64,000 nucleotides of DNA from Marthasterias glacialis. Lineage: Eukaryota > Echinodermata > Asteroidea > Forcipulatida > Asteriidae. A program made the position numbers and the translations under genes. The stretch lies in assembly GCA_911728455.2 (NCBI GenBank), contig OU452219.1, forward strand, positions 22,999,219 through 23,063,218, written 5' to 3'. Each line of letters opens with the position of its first letter. Position 1 is the first letter of the stretch. Under the pieces are notes generated by a model. The model had not been told where the DNA came from and did no database searches. It saw only the letters and a list, made by a program, of their open reading frames with translations. Positions 40,551-53,000 of this stretch are shown here, piece after piece.

Positions 40551-41153
40551 TGCAGTGAAAAAAATCCAAAGCGTGGATAGCAAGGCTACCACATTATTGT
40601 GCCTCTCTGTTTCTGCCTCCATGGGAGAATCTTTAATAGTCCTGCCAATTTGTCCATTTCCAAAGTGGTCTAGTCTTTCAGTCCCGTAAGAGTAGACCCG
40701 GTTGCCATTTTCTTGCCGCAAATACAAGTCATTTTTAATGAATACCGCCACCACTCGTTCAGTTACGGAAAGGGTATAACATCCTCATGAAAAAAACAGA
40801 AAGCCAGGCTGTAGAACTATCAATTAAAAATTAAAGATGGTATTAGTACCAATATAAAGTAACAATGTTTCCAACGCTAAGTGATAATTTAAATATTGTA
40901 AATATAAATTAACTTTTGACAGTTATAGACCCTGTAATCTTTTATTCTACAGTTATCTACACTTTATTCTACTTGGTAAACAAAACGACTGGTAATAACT
41001 TGATGAAGTTTCATTAAGCCTTCACCAACTTAGCAAAACATGTAACTATTTGTTTCTGGGTCGGTGAAGTAATGGCTCATTAATTAACAATCACAAGGGC
41101 ACGAATGGATGGACTCTTCCAAAAGCCTTGAACTGCTCTGATATGCAGTCAGT

Positions 41154-41340
41154 GCGGTGGGTCGGTACACCAAAGACTCTTTCAGGCGGTTCACCCATCT
41201 GCGACTCACCCTGGACCCGGTCAAGCCACCGGTTCAAACTAACTTGATTTTGGGCTAATCCAATCTAGACTTGATTGATTAATTTAACAAAAGAAGAGAA
41301 CTTCAACTTAAATACTGGATAAGCCGTTTGATCAAATTAG
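41154..41340 (+). repeat. Local repeat copy R3
   Basis: Contains gcggtgggtcggt and gactcaccctggacccggtc, ending tggataagccgtttgat. It lies about 0.6 kb upstream (gene-strand sense) of the decayed exon copy, mirroring R1 and the intact gene. Confidence 0.65.
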
Positions 41341-43610
41341 TTACTTTCTTAAGTGATCTTTGCCCTTCAGTTAAATAAGTTATATTGGAATATATTATAC
41401 CAATATATTTTACCAATATATTGGTATAATGTTAAAGGTCAAAAAGTAACAAAACTGTTTAGTGTAATGATGATGTTGCTTACTACACAAATTGAAAATT
41501 AAAATGAATTCCTTTCGGAATACATCCCCAGCCCCCACTATTTGCAATACTATCAACTGTCACCTCACAATGGCATGGGCATTTTCTATTAACTCCCCCG
41601 CCCCCTCCACAAATGAAAGTCAGTCGCTGGCTACTATTTAAATGTATCAAACACACAAACAAACAAAAAAGAAACATACCACAAAACACCACATATTTAA
41701 ATTGCAATATCTTTTATTGATTTCCAGAGATCAAGATAAGCGACCTGGCAAGTATCAGAAAAATCCAATCCAGAGGTCCTGTGGGATACTGCGATTGACC
41801 TATTGCACCAAGAATGACCTTGACCCTCTGTTATCTACACCCACACTGACATGCATCATAATGCAGACATCTTTGATTTTCCAACACAAACGAACTGAAT
41901 TGGCAAATAGTCTGGTACTTTTTTGGGTTGAAACATGTTGTTATAGTTAGTGCCTACAAGGAATAGGACAAAGATGGCTGCAGCATGATAACAGTCTATT
42001 CGCTACGTTTAAAAATCAACCAGTAAAGAGTTGAGGAAGTCCTAACCTGCCTTTTCATAAAATTGTCAAACTTTCCAGAACTAACAGTTGGTATCAAATT
42101 TCTACTTCCCACACATCTCCATCATATTTAAAGGAAAAACATTATCCCGACCCCCATCTAGTCCATCTAAGTCCTAAAACCACACGACACACTGTCATAG
42201 TTTTAACTTATCTTTAGGTTGAATCCCAGTTAACGCGAATATTCTAAGGATTTCTTTACTTCAAAATATTTTTCAATATTTTTCAATTGCCTGTCTAAAC
42301 CATGTGCTCGCAAACTTACATGTATCAAGAAGAAGAAAAATAAGTAGACTTTGAGATTTTGCATAACCTCTTCACAAACCTTCAACATGTCCAAGTTATG
42401 TACGAAATGCTTCGTAAAAAAAAATAACAAAAAAAGACTTGTACAATGATTTCTGATTAAAAGGGTGAATCCCTTTGTTTCAGTTCAACAATACAACCTG
42501 TTCATTCTGACCCTGATGGTTATGAACAGAGTACATGGAAGGCTTCCCCCTGTTCCCCCTGTGATAAAACGTGACCTAGCATGCTGGAGTGAGTCATTAG
42601 TTCCTCTAGTCTATTTACAGAATCTGTCAAGCTCAGAGAGACTGTTAGACACAGTTTCTTCAGTACGCCTCTTAAAGTCAAGGTACAGGACTGGATTTTT
42701 ATTTTTTATTGTTAAATTGAAAAAAATGAAAATTGGTTGGTTTTAATCTGAAAGCTTACTGATTTAAAGTCCGTACCAGTATCAATAACAGAAAACTGGC
42801 AACGACAAGAGAAAACAGACATTCGAAGACCCAACAAATTACTATTACTTATTGATTGCAGCAATTATAATAAGCACATAAAATGTGCACCACAAATCCC
42901 TAACATTCTGAATCTTCATTATTTTCCTAAAAACTTGATCATTTAATGAAATTTACTTAAATTTCCACAGGTTGGTTTTATAGTGTTTATTGAGGAGGCA
43001 AGTTAATGTACTTTTGTAAAAACCAATGATGTACCTTCACTTTAAAATTGACTCATAGAAGCATTGTTTCCAGGTAGCCTTTAACCATGAAGGGAAAAAA
43101 CAGACGGGAAATTGTACTGATACTGGTAATATGCATTGTGCTGTACACATGTGAATGTGAAATGACATGAAAGCAATGTACAGCTGTACATGTAGGGTTT
43201 TGAAAAAGTCCTTGGTATAATAATGTATCAAGTGTATAATAATGAGTCAAGCTATTCTCCTGAATACAATCAGAGCGTACTGATTGAAACGTCAAGTTGG
43301 TACCCCACCGGTTCTTTATCAGAACCACCACTAGCTACCCCACCACAACTCATAAGAGAGATTCATGTACATGGTGCTACCGCAAACCTACTTGAGTGTA
43401 CTTCCACCTCGCAAAGTTTTCAAATCCTACTCAACAAGTATCCTTATGTAAATCTTGCATCAGGGTTTAAGTAAAACTACTCTAAGTGTTGCCCTACATA
43501 GACACATGGCAATGCAAACGTTAACTGTCGCAAATACCCTGGTTTTAAACAAGATCAAAAACAAATTTAACAACAATGAAACCCAATAAAACTACATTAA
43601 ATACCAACTG
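41341..43610. other. No gene seen
   Basis: Includes a small inverted repeat of tattataccaatata (41391-41430) and AT-rich DNA. Frames at 42.47 kb and 41.64 kb lack support. Confidence 0.5.
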
Positions 43611-43966
43611 TTAAAGGCAAGGGATACCTTTGGTATTTGGAACAGGACGTTTCTTTCAATCCTATATAATTTTAGATATATACCATCAAACTAACCTCTG
43701 AAAATTCAAAAGATAACAGCATTCTTGAGATATCAGAGAAAATATGGAGCAGTTATTTCCTCGCAGAAGGATCCGAAAATGCTGAAACTGTATGTTTTTC
43801 ATTACGTGAAAAAAAGGCTTCATGCCTGAAGCCTTTCTCAGATTCAAATATTGTAGCGAGATATTACCTCTTTCTCAAAAACTACATTACTTCGAAGGGA
43901 GTCGTTTCTCACAATGTTTTATACTTTCAACAGCTCTCCGTTGCTCCTTACCAAGTAAGTTTTTTC
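43611..43966. mobile_element. Dispersed MITE-like element (ttaaaggca family)
   Basis: Starts ttaaaggcaagggatacctt tggta and contains gggagtcgtttctcacaatg ttttatactttcaacagctc before ccttaccaagtaagtttt. I recognise this arrangement as a widespread echinoderm repeat. An internal hairpin aggcttcatgcctgaagcct (43817-43836) is present. Confidence 0.55.
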
Positions 43967-46374
43967 GCCATTTATTTTTGGAATAATTATCCCCTGCCTT
44001 TCAAATACTGAAGATATTTTTACGTAGTTTAGCTTTCCCTTATTGAACATTTTAACAGCACTCAGCAGTTTCATTTAACTTTAACTTACACATACTTTTA
44101 ATTGGTTTTATACATATTGTTCTTAATATTAATGTACATTTAAAAGTCTTAAACTGAAAGCAACTGAATAGTGTCTGGTACAAACCTCAAATTATAAATC
44201 TCAACTGATAATTCGAAATCACACAACATTTAGGAACACAAACTTGTACATGGAAACAAAAGGATCAATTCAACCCAAGTCAATTACAAACTCTGTGCAG
44301 GACATTTTGGTTGGCAATCAATTTGCAACAGCTATTTAACTGTAAAGTTGATATCCATACATTGGGTGGAGTCATTATTCAATAGTCACTTCAAAAGCCA
44401 AAGCTTACCTGTGCTCCTTTCTTTTTTGAAAATTGGTCTGAGTTTATGATTCCAAGGTCAGTGGCTAATGTTCTAGTGAACAAGTTTCCCGTGAACCTCC
44501 TTAATACATTGCCGAAGAACATCAATATATAATAAAAGTTTGTTGTTTACTGAGTTGTATATGTTTTAAAGTCTTATGACATTTGTGGGGTACGCCATTG
44601 CTAGAAATTAATTGAACACTTCTTGGCTGTTACCAAAAAAGCCCCTGAACAATCACAAGAAAATGACATTGCTTTTTTTAATTCTTTCTTTACAAATTAA
44701 GAAAATATCAACAGAAAGTAGGATTACATGAAAGATGAACTGATTGTATGTCACGTGAAGCAATATTTTCTGCTTTAGCAGCTGTATGAAATTAGGCCCT
44801 GGTTCATACTTCATTTGAATGCGAAGCTAATTTTGACGTCACAATTCTATATTCGCAACAACGTTTCGCTACAGTTGAGCACATTTAAACTATCTAAAGT
44901 GAACTGTTTGTTGTGAATTTGTGACTTCAAAATGTTGCTGGAACCGGGTTTTACCTTTCAGCTTTTCTATGTGTCTGGGTGCTTGACTACCTTCAAGATG
45001 ACAAGGTATGTCATATCAGTTAAGTCATTGAGTAGCTGACTCACTGCCCTTAATCAAAACGTGGCTATTAAGTAAGTCAACTTCTCCTTAAAATCTGTTC
45101 AAAAACATCTGTGCAAAATTCTATTCATTCAAAAAAAGAGAGAAAGAATTTAACATCAACAATAATTTATATATGTCTGATTCAGAATCATTTATAGAAG
45201 ATTTCTTAAAACATTCATCTACATGAAAAGTATACATTCAAACTATCAGAACATCTTCAAAGGAATACACACAAAACTGGAGTACAAAGAGTATTCTTGG
45301 TGATGTTCACAATTCTCATTTAACCCAAAATGCAGTCAAATATGTTCTATCTACAGAAACAATTTCTTACAAAAAATCAAAACACCTTCCATTCTGGGGT
45401 GGTTTTTTTTCCAGTGTAAATAGCACACAGGTGCTAGAGTTTGGCACACATGATGAACAACAGTGTCATCTCCTGTGACTTTGGCTTGATTTCACAAGAC
45501 ACACTTGATATTAGGATGAGTTGTCGACATCTTCTTAGTGATTTGTACTGCGATGTCACATTTTGCCTAGCAACAGATCTTTATCATGGTGAAGCCATCT
45601 TATTTTTCTCTGATGCAAACAAATGTCACCGAACCAAGGCCGGAAGAAAAAGTCAGGTCCCTTTTTGGCATGATGAAAATTGGTAGTCATGATTGGTATG
45701 GTTGACAGGAGACAAGGCAAAGATGGTGACAACAGCATACAAGTTTGTTAAGACTGATTCATTAGAAAACTCATCTGAAGATGAAGTTTTGTGGTTGGAG
45801 AAATCAAGCCCTGCTCACATGAAATGAAAGTATTCTGTTGTTTTGTATCTGAATAATGAAATGAAATTCCCAGCTTTATTCAACGCTTGGATTCTACTGT
45901 AACGGAAATAAACATTTAGTCAAGTCTCATATTATCTTGGGTCTTCTATTACCACGGCATCAGAAGTTTCATTTTTTTGTGTTGCCACAAAAACTTCAAT
46001 ACACTGAATCGGTAACCTATCTGGTAAAAATGACAAATCCGAAATGTTGCAGAGATTTATTACATTTAAATATTTGTTTTAAAAAAAATTATTTTCCTGA
46101 CCGGACCAATTTTCGCTGACCATGTCTGCCAAAAGTGCCATTTTATCATTTTAATCTTCTACCTTAAATGTTGTTCTGTCCTTTGGAATATCAGTGTCCA
46201 GATCCCATTTCACTTTTTAGAAAAAAAGGTCATAAAAAGAACGAATTTTCACTTCAAAAATGTTAAAAATTGTCTGGCGTCCAAATAAGGACATATACAT
46301 TTTCACAACTTTTGCAAAGGGCGCCCTCAGAATGTGCGTTTAGAACAAAGTAGAAACTATCGCAAGTAAAAAAC
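43967..46374. other. No gene seen
   Basis: AT-rich. A plus-strand frame at 45441-45686 starts with ATG and is Cys-rich, but shows no family resemblance or splice context. Confidence 0.5.
44755..44800. mobile_element. Terminal fragment of the 29.8-kb MITE family
   Basis: Only the right end remains: ttctgctttagcagctgtat gaaattaggccc. Confidence 0.45.
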
Positions 46375-47158
46375 CAGTGTTGGAGGTCTCGAGGCCTGAC
46401 TCAGCCTGGAGGCCGATTTTGGATGGCCTTGGTCTCGGCCTTGCTATGTATTGACTCAGACTTGGCCTTGGCCTTGGCCTTGGCACCCTCTAGACTGGAA
46501 GAATGAGCCGAGGCCGGTTCAAGGCCGCCAGTTTTGACACAAATTTCCAACATTTACTTTTCCCCAGAAATGTTATCGTGACAAAGTTCAATTACTGAAG
46601 CTGACCTGAAAAAGGGCATGTTTCATGAGCGTGAAAGACACAACTCACGTGCGCATCCGGATCCCAAAGATAACAGATTTTAAATAGACTGGTTCCTGAT
46701 CCTTTCAAATCAACTTGATTCTCATCGTCACCTGGAAAAATGCATTACCAAAATGATGATCTGGAAAGGATGTCAGACACCTTGACGGTTGACCACCTCG
46801 ACTCGAGACAACTCGACGGGTCGAGACAACTCAACGGTTGGGACAAATCGACGGCCAAGTTCTAGCTTAAGACAACCGTTGACTTGTCTTGTCTAGACCG
46901 TCGAGTTGGCGAACCATCAAGTTGTCTCAACCGTCAAGCTGTCTCGAGTCGACTTGGTCAACCGGCGAGTTGTCCCAGTCTATTCGTTTGAAAAATATCA
47001 ACTTTGTGTAAAGTTGTGTTTTTTTACATGTATAAGTGTGCATAATTATAACTGGCTTTGGCCTCGGACGTTGTGACTCGTTCTTGGCCTTGGCCTTGGA
47101 GACCCATGACTTGGACTTGGCCTTGGCCTAGGAGGTCGTGGACTCGACTACAACACTG
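46375..47158. mobile_element. hAT-like non-autonomous element filled with palindromic and ggccttgg repeats
   Basis: Ends are inverted: cagtgttggaggtctcgagg at the left and, read from the right edge, cagtgttgtagtcgagtcc. Flanking octamers TAAAAAAC and TTAAAGAC agree at 6 of 8 positions, the target duplication size of hAT transposons. Inside are two blocks of ggccttggccttgg (46430-46490, 47050-47130) around a palindromic array of cgagacaactcgacgg-like units (46785-46985). No transposase frame is present. Confidence 0.6.
46785..46985. repeat. Palindromic array of gagacaactcgacgg units
   Basis: Left half repeats cgagacaactcgacgg three or more times; right half carries the complement (ccgtcgagttg, gttgtctcaaccgtc, tgtctcgagtcgac). 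The halves meet near 46870, so the transcript could fold into one long imperfect hairpin. Confidence 0.7.
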
Positions 47159-47994
47159 TTAAAGACTTGCCTGCGCAAGTATAATACTTAACCAGGCAAA
47201 TGCCCACATTTTTTCAAACTTGTGCAGTTTAGCTTTAAACCTGTGTGGTTACTATTATGCGCTATATACGGGCAATTCGTCTTCAGAAATTTAGTATTCC
47301 ATAATTAAAATGCCTAAAAGAGTGAAATTTGTCCATCTGGTGGGAAGTTAAACATCTTAATTCCTGTAAGGTTAAATATTTTTATATTATCATTTAATTA
47401 AGCTCCATTAATGTAGAGGAAAGCGCTTTGTAGGCCATTTGAAAAACTCTCTGATTACCGTGGTGATATGAGACTCACCTTCAGGATCACTCCGTGCGCA
47501 TGGTACCTTTGAGAGACTTCACAAACGAATTTAATCAAACTATGTATTTTTTTTATGTCAAAGTGGAAAGTACAACTGTAATACTTCAAGAACAATAATA
47601 ACAGGATGCTTTTTACACGCTGACGGAAATTTTTTTACGCTGATCGAGAAACAAGCCAAGTACCCTGACAACCGGAGACTCCATACTAAGTTGAAGCTGA
47701 AGAATCATGTACCAAAGTATACATGTACATTGTACATGTATATTCAAAATGAATCTCAAATTTTGACTTCAATCATACTGCCATTTGAAAAAAAAATTGC
47801 TATTTCACTCTCTATTTTAGGGAGCATATCATAAATGTATATACATGTATAATGCTTCCATGACAAATATTTTCCTTTCACAGAGAGGTTGAATACATTG
47901 AGTAGATAAAAGATATTTGACTGCACATTCTGACCCGTCGAAGAAACTGTCACGAATGAGATGGATTCCGACTTGAAAAGGTCCAACCAGTGCC

Positions 47995-48132
47995 TCAGTG
48001 TTTGCGATGCTTGACTATGAAATATATTACCCCAACAGTGGCTACTCCAATGCTTGCGAGGGCTATCCACTTCCGATATGAACCGGCGGGGGTATTGGCT
48101 TCCTTGGCTTTGACAGATTTGTCGTATCTTTC
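47995..48132 (-). CDS. SYNJ2BP: SYNJ2BP exon 4 (membrane anchor)
   Basis: After tcccaacag the exon reads [20 protein letters not shown], then the 19-residue hydrophobic anchor, then KHRKH and TGA (47997-47995). The short basic C-terminal tail is what targets this type of anchor to mitochondria in known family members. Confidence 0.94.
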   Translation of the reverse strand, partial: ERYDKSVKAKEANTPAGSYRKWIALASIGVATVGVIYFIVKHRKH

Positions 48133-50035
48133 CTGTTGGGAAATTACACCAATTAAAATATCAGCTACTCTTTCGTCCCCATTATCGACAGAAACAATGA
48201 TTAAATGTACAAAGCACTGTCTACTCAGTGCTTCTTAATTCTAAAGATGAGCAACACTCGGGCAATGAGAACGGAGTTATTGACTTCATATTGAGGCCAG
48301 CTTATGTCACATTTCACTACAGGTAGAACTAGGTAGGTACTGAACTTGCATTTAGCAACAGTGATTTCTACGAATGATAGATAGATAGATAGAAAGATAA
48401 AACTTTATTGTCCCACCAGGGGAAATTCATGTAGCCTTTAGACAGGCAAAACACAAAAAAAAAAAAAAAACACTATTTACAAAAATGATTGATTGTGCGC
48501 ACAGCCACAATCATGGGTACAAGTACATGTACCACGTCATTTTTTTCTGGTGTTCCTGTTACAAAGAAAAATTGACAACCACTGATACATTTCAAAAAAA
48601 TAACTATGAATCAATTGTCCAGCACTTTGTGAATCACAAGATCTGCAAAGTGTTAACTCCATCTTTTCAGTTTTTCATAATGGCAGCTTTGTAATAAAAA
48701 GTGTACCCTGGCCTAGTGATCAGTCTGTTTTTCTTTATCTTTCTCTTCCATTCTGTTCATTTTATATCCCGTTCTTCGCTTTTGACATGTTTGATAATTT
48801 TTTATGTAAAGGGCACATTATAAATTTTTAATTATTATTATTAGTAGCCCACACCTCGAGTGGCTTACTGGCCTTGTGTGTCTGGCGACTTCCATAAACA
48901 AAATTAAAAAAAAGTATTATTATTATTATTACCCATTATTGAGGCTGCGCTTGTTCAAATGAGAGATTTTGAAACTAGCTGGTTAGCAGACTTTAAGATT
49001 TCTACTATTGATTAAATTCTGAGCATGTGCACTTTCTTTTTTCATATCAAATGCCCTGAAAAGTTGTCTTGATCGATTGTGTTTATCTCTGTTTTAATTT
49101 GTTGTCTTTCTCTCAACAGTGCATGCAACACTTCAAAAAAAGAACTTCTGTAATTCCACCTTCCCTTCTGACCAGTCAAATCCCCGACAACCCCATCCCC
49201 CAACCCCCTCTCCATCTTACAAGAAACAAAGTCACCTTGACGTACCCTTAGTAAGTCCTCAGCACCGTGCTGCACAACCAGCTTGACTGCCTCCCCTGCA
49301 CTCACAAATTCATTGACTGCATCCTGGTGAGGTACATTCCGTACATCCTTGTCATTTATCTGCAGGAAGAGCAGGGGGATAGGGATGGCCTTCAGTGTGA
49401 CGTTCAACAGGGGTCACCCTTAGGGAAAGGTCAATTTGCAATTACCGCATGTTGGTCAGTAACTTACATGTAGACTTGCCCGTGTCTATTTTTAACATGA
49501 GTTCATAATCAAGATTTTGTCCTGTGTTTCCCCTTTGGGGAGGGAGAGTTTGTGGAAAAGTTTCAGGGGTAACCATGGGACTGAACATTGTGTTTAAGCA
49601 AAAAGTACATCTTTGATTTTGTTTCAAAAGGCCTATGACCTGAGTAATTTAGTCATGATTATTCATATTATATCCAAATCACACATCAATCAACTCCCTG
49701 GAGATAGGATACAATGTAGATGTAGTTACATGCGTGTTCCTGTACTCTAAAATTAGATAACGTTTAAAAGGTTACTACTGTACATGTACATTAGATGTAC
49801 TGGTAACGTAATACACATTCACTCACATACATGTATGTAAGGTTCTAATTGCTTGTTTCACAAGTACTGTGCAATTTATTTTTAAAAATCCCTTAAAAAG
49901 TCAATATGCAAACCAAAGCCATCATTAAAAGAAAACAACATTAACAGAAGTCTTTTTTGCAGTTGATTAACATATTTTAAGCTTTGCAGTTTTTGTATTC
50001 TCCTTCTTCTTCTTCTTCTTCTTCTTCTTCTTCTT

Positions 50036-50066
<31 letters not shown>

Positions 50067-53000
50067 TTGTACATACACTGTACATGTAGCTGCACATGAA
50101 AATGTTTGTAAGGGATACTGTATACAATATACACCTTGTATAAAAATGTAATGGAGTACAACTGTACATATGGTACAATCGGACATGTATCCGTATTTAT
50201 CATACACGTACACTAATCAAGTTACCATTTTTAGGGGGGGGGGGACCACAGACATCAGTTATGCCACTGACAACCAACAACAATGTGTTTCCAGAATGTT
50301 TATCCTTTTGTTCCAAGAAGAGGGTTACGAGACATCCAAATGCTTCCACCATCGTATCATTGCATTTCGGCTCAATGGAGACAAGTCCGAGTCAACTGAG
50401 TCTCCAGCCTTGGTTCAAGCCTAAGGACCAATCCTCAGCCGTGTCTCTAGGCCAAGGTTTTTGATTCACAGTTGGTGAATATGATATTTTCTGGATAGAG
50501 GAACAACAAATCCTGGTGCTTAAAAGAGAATCTCTTACATGTAGCTTTGCCAAGTCAGGGCTTCTTTATGCCAGTGGTACTCTCAAAGGAAAAGGACTCT
50601 GGCAATTCGGACAACAACAAAAATGCCAGGCTGGACGAGAAAAAAATTGAATATTCCTGGTAGCAACTGGTTAAGAGCTGTAACTGACCAGAAAGCTCTC
50701 TACTTCCAGCATGATGCCTGCATTCACAATCTTTTCAGCACCTTTTTTTTTGGACAGTTTAATTTTGGCTGCTTGATCTTGCCCTGATTGAACATAATTC
50801 ATGTAATAAGCAAGCTTCCTGTCAGCCGGTGATCAGCAGACTTGTCAAATCCGAATAAAAATATGATCACATTGACCTTAACCATTTGTAGCGGGGGTGG
50901 GGGCCACTGCAGGTACTGTGTAAAGTTGTCAGAATAAGTATGGTAATTCTAGCTGATCCAAGGTCATCATGGATAAAAATGAGTAGGAAGGGCAAGGGGC
51001 AACTATTGAAATTGAAATGCATCTGCAATGTACAATGCCGGGAGTTTTGGGGAATACTTAAGCTAGCCTGCAATTAATTAATAGGCAGGCAATAGATGAC
51101 AAAAACTTTTAATTGTGCCTCTTATACAAACAATGTTTGTTCAATGAATGGTGCAAACTTAATTTTCTTAAAGGAGGCCCATTTGTTTTTTCTTTCAACT
51201 CAATATTAAAAACACTCTGGAATCTTATATAGAGCTTTATCACACCCGGGGTGTCTCAAAGCGCTCATTATTTTTTCTACAAGGTACATGGAGCTATGTA
51301 AAATATAAAACCCATTTATTTACATTACACATAGCACCATGTACATGTAACAGTTCACAAGGTGCAGTGGCGCGATCTGCAGCCAACCATGCCAGAAAAC
51401 ACCAGGGCAAACCCTGTCTCTCAACAAGTGACAGAGTTATTTTACGTGCATTACACAACATGGGATATGCAGCTTTACGTCCCATCCGAAGGACAACGCA
51501 ATAATGTCTTGCATAAGGACACAGGTGCATAAGGACACAGGTGTCAAGACTGGGACTCGAACCCACACTCTGCTGATCAGAATCACGAGAGCTTGAGTCC
51601 AGTGCACTACCGCTTGGCCATGACACACCATTATTTAACTAATCTATTTTCCTAACGGTACATGTACTTCAGATCATTCAAAAATCTTCTCCCTGCAAAA
51701 TAAACTAACCAAATAAACTAACCACGCCAATCTTATCTGAATCCAAAGGCTTATGTCTACATTAAGTTAATATTACATAATGTTGAAGAATTGAGACTTC
51801 TCAACCTGCTATATCAATGTACATTTCTGATTCAGTCGCATTGCCGCCACATTCAAACAGCACATTTACAGGGTTTACAAAGTGAGCCAACACAACATAA
51901 AAACGTGTACATATATATTACAATTGCTGTTCATTGACAACCGTGTTAAATTCTGAACTACACACGTAACGTTCAAAACTTGTGTGTGTAATACATCAGG
52001 TACATTATGCAACTTGGACATTTCAAAAAAAGAGGAAATAATTTTATACAGTGTTTTTCAATTTTCAATGGCACTAAAAATGAAGAAAAAAGAAAAGTTG
52101 AAAAGTTGCATGCCTGATACATGCCTGATACATGTAACATCCCACTGACAACTTCATACACAGAAACCATATGTATTGAAACTTCCTTGCCTACAGCATA
52201 CATGAGTTTGTACTATGGTAAACCATGTACATATACGTACATTTCATGCACACTTCATGGGTTTGAGACTATAAAACTGAAACCATTAGAGACATTTGGT
52301 CAAGAATTACCCTAATGCTAAATATACTTGTATCCTCTGTGAACGAGGTAAATTAAGAACCACATAATTCCACAAACATGACAAAGACCCTATTTCCTAT
52401 ACTGTACCCATACCTCTAGAATCTTATCTCCTTTCTGTAGCCTGCCATCCTTAGCTGCTGCTCCATCGTCTCTGATCTTGGTGACAAAGATCCCAGAATC
52501 ACGGGGTACATGTGGCTGGTCACGACCTCCTTTGATATTGAAACCCAAACCTGTACACAAGATTTATTATTACAAAACTTTGAAATTGTACCTGAAGATC
52601 TTAGTGTTTGGATGTGATGCACTCTTGACACCTCTACAGTACTTTGGGTGGCATGGGTGGCTTGTGTGTAAAGTGCTCGCCTCTCACCAATGTGTTCCTG
52701 GTTCGATTCCCGGCTAAGGCCATATGTGTTTTTCCTCCCTCCGGAAAAAACAAACACTTTCGATCTCAGGCTGTTCTCCGTGATCACATATGGGTTGATG
52801 TGGCTGGCTGCCGAAGGCGCCCTTGAATGCCTACAGCTCGAACACATGTAGCCGCATCCTTCGCAATTCAGCTTCTCAGCTGCGAGTAGGGATGATTAGC
52901 CGCCCAAATTATCATTTATTATATTTACTATCAGGTTTGCTATTAAACCAATATACCTGAAGTCATCACCCACGATAAATCTTGGTTGCATCATTTTTTG

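Noticed and set aside
49882..50203. Arg- and Lys-rich frames over the TTC microsatellite
   Set aside because: Same artefact, within SYNJ2BP intron 2.
52416..52847. 143-codon minus-strand frame overlapping SYNJ2BP exon 2
   Set aside because: It is in a different frame from the PDZ coding sequence and mostly translates a SINE.
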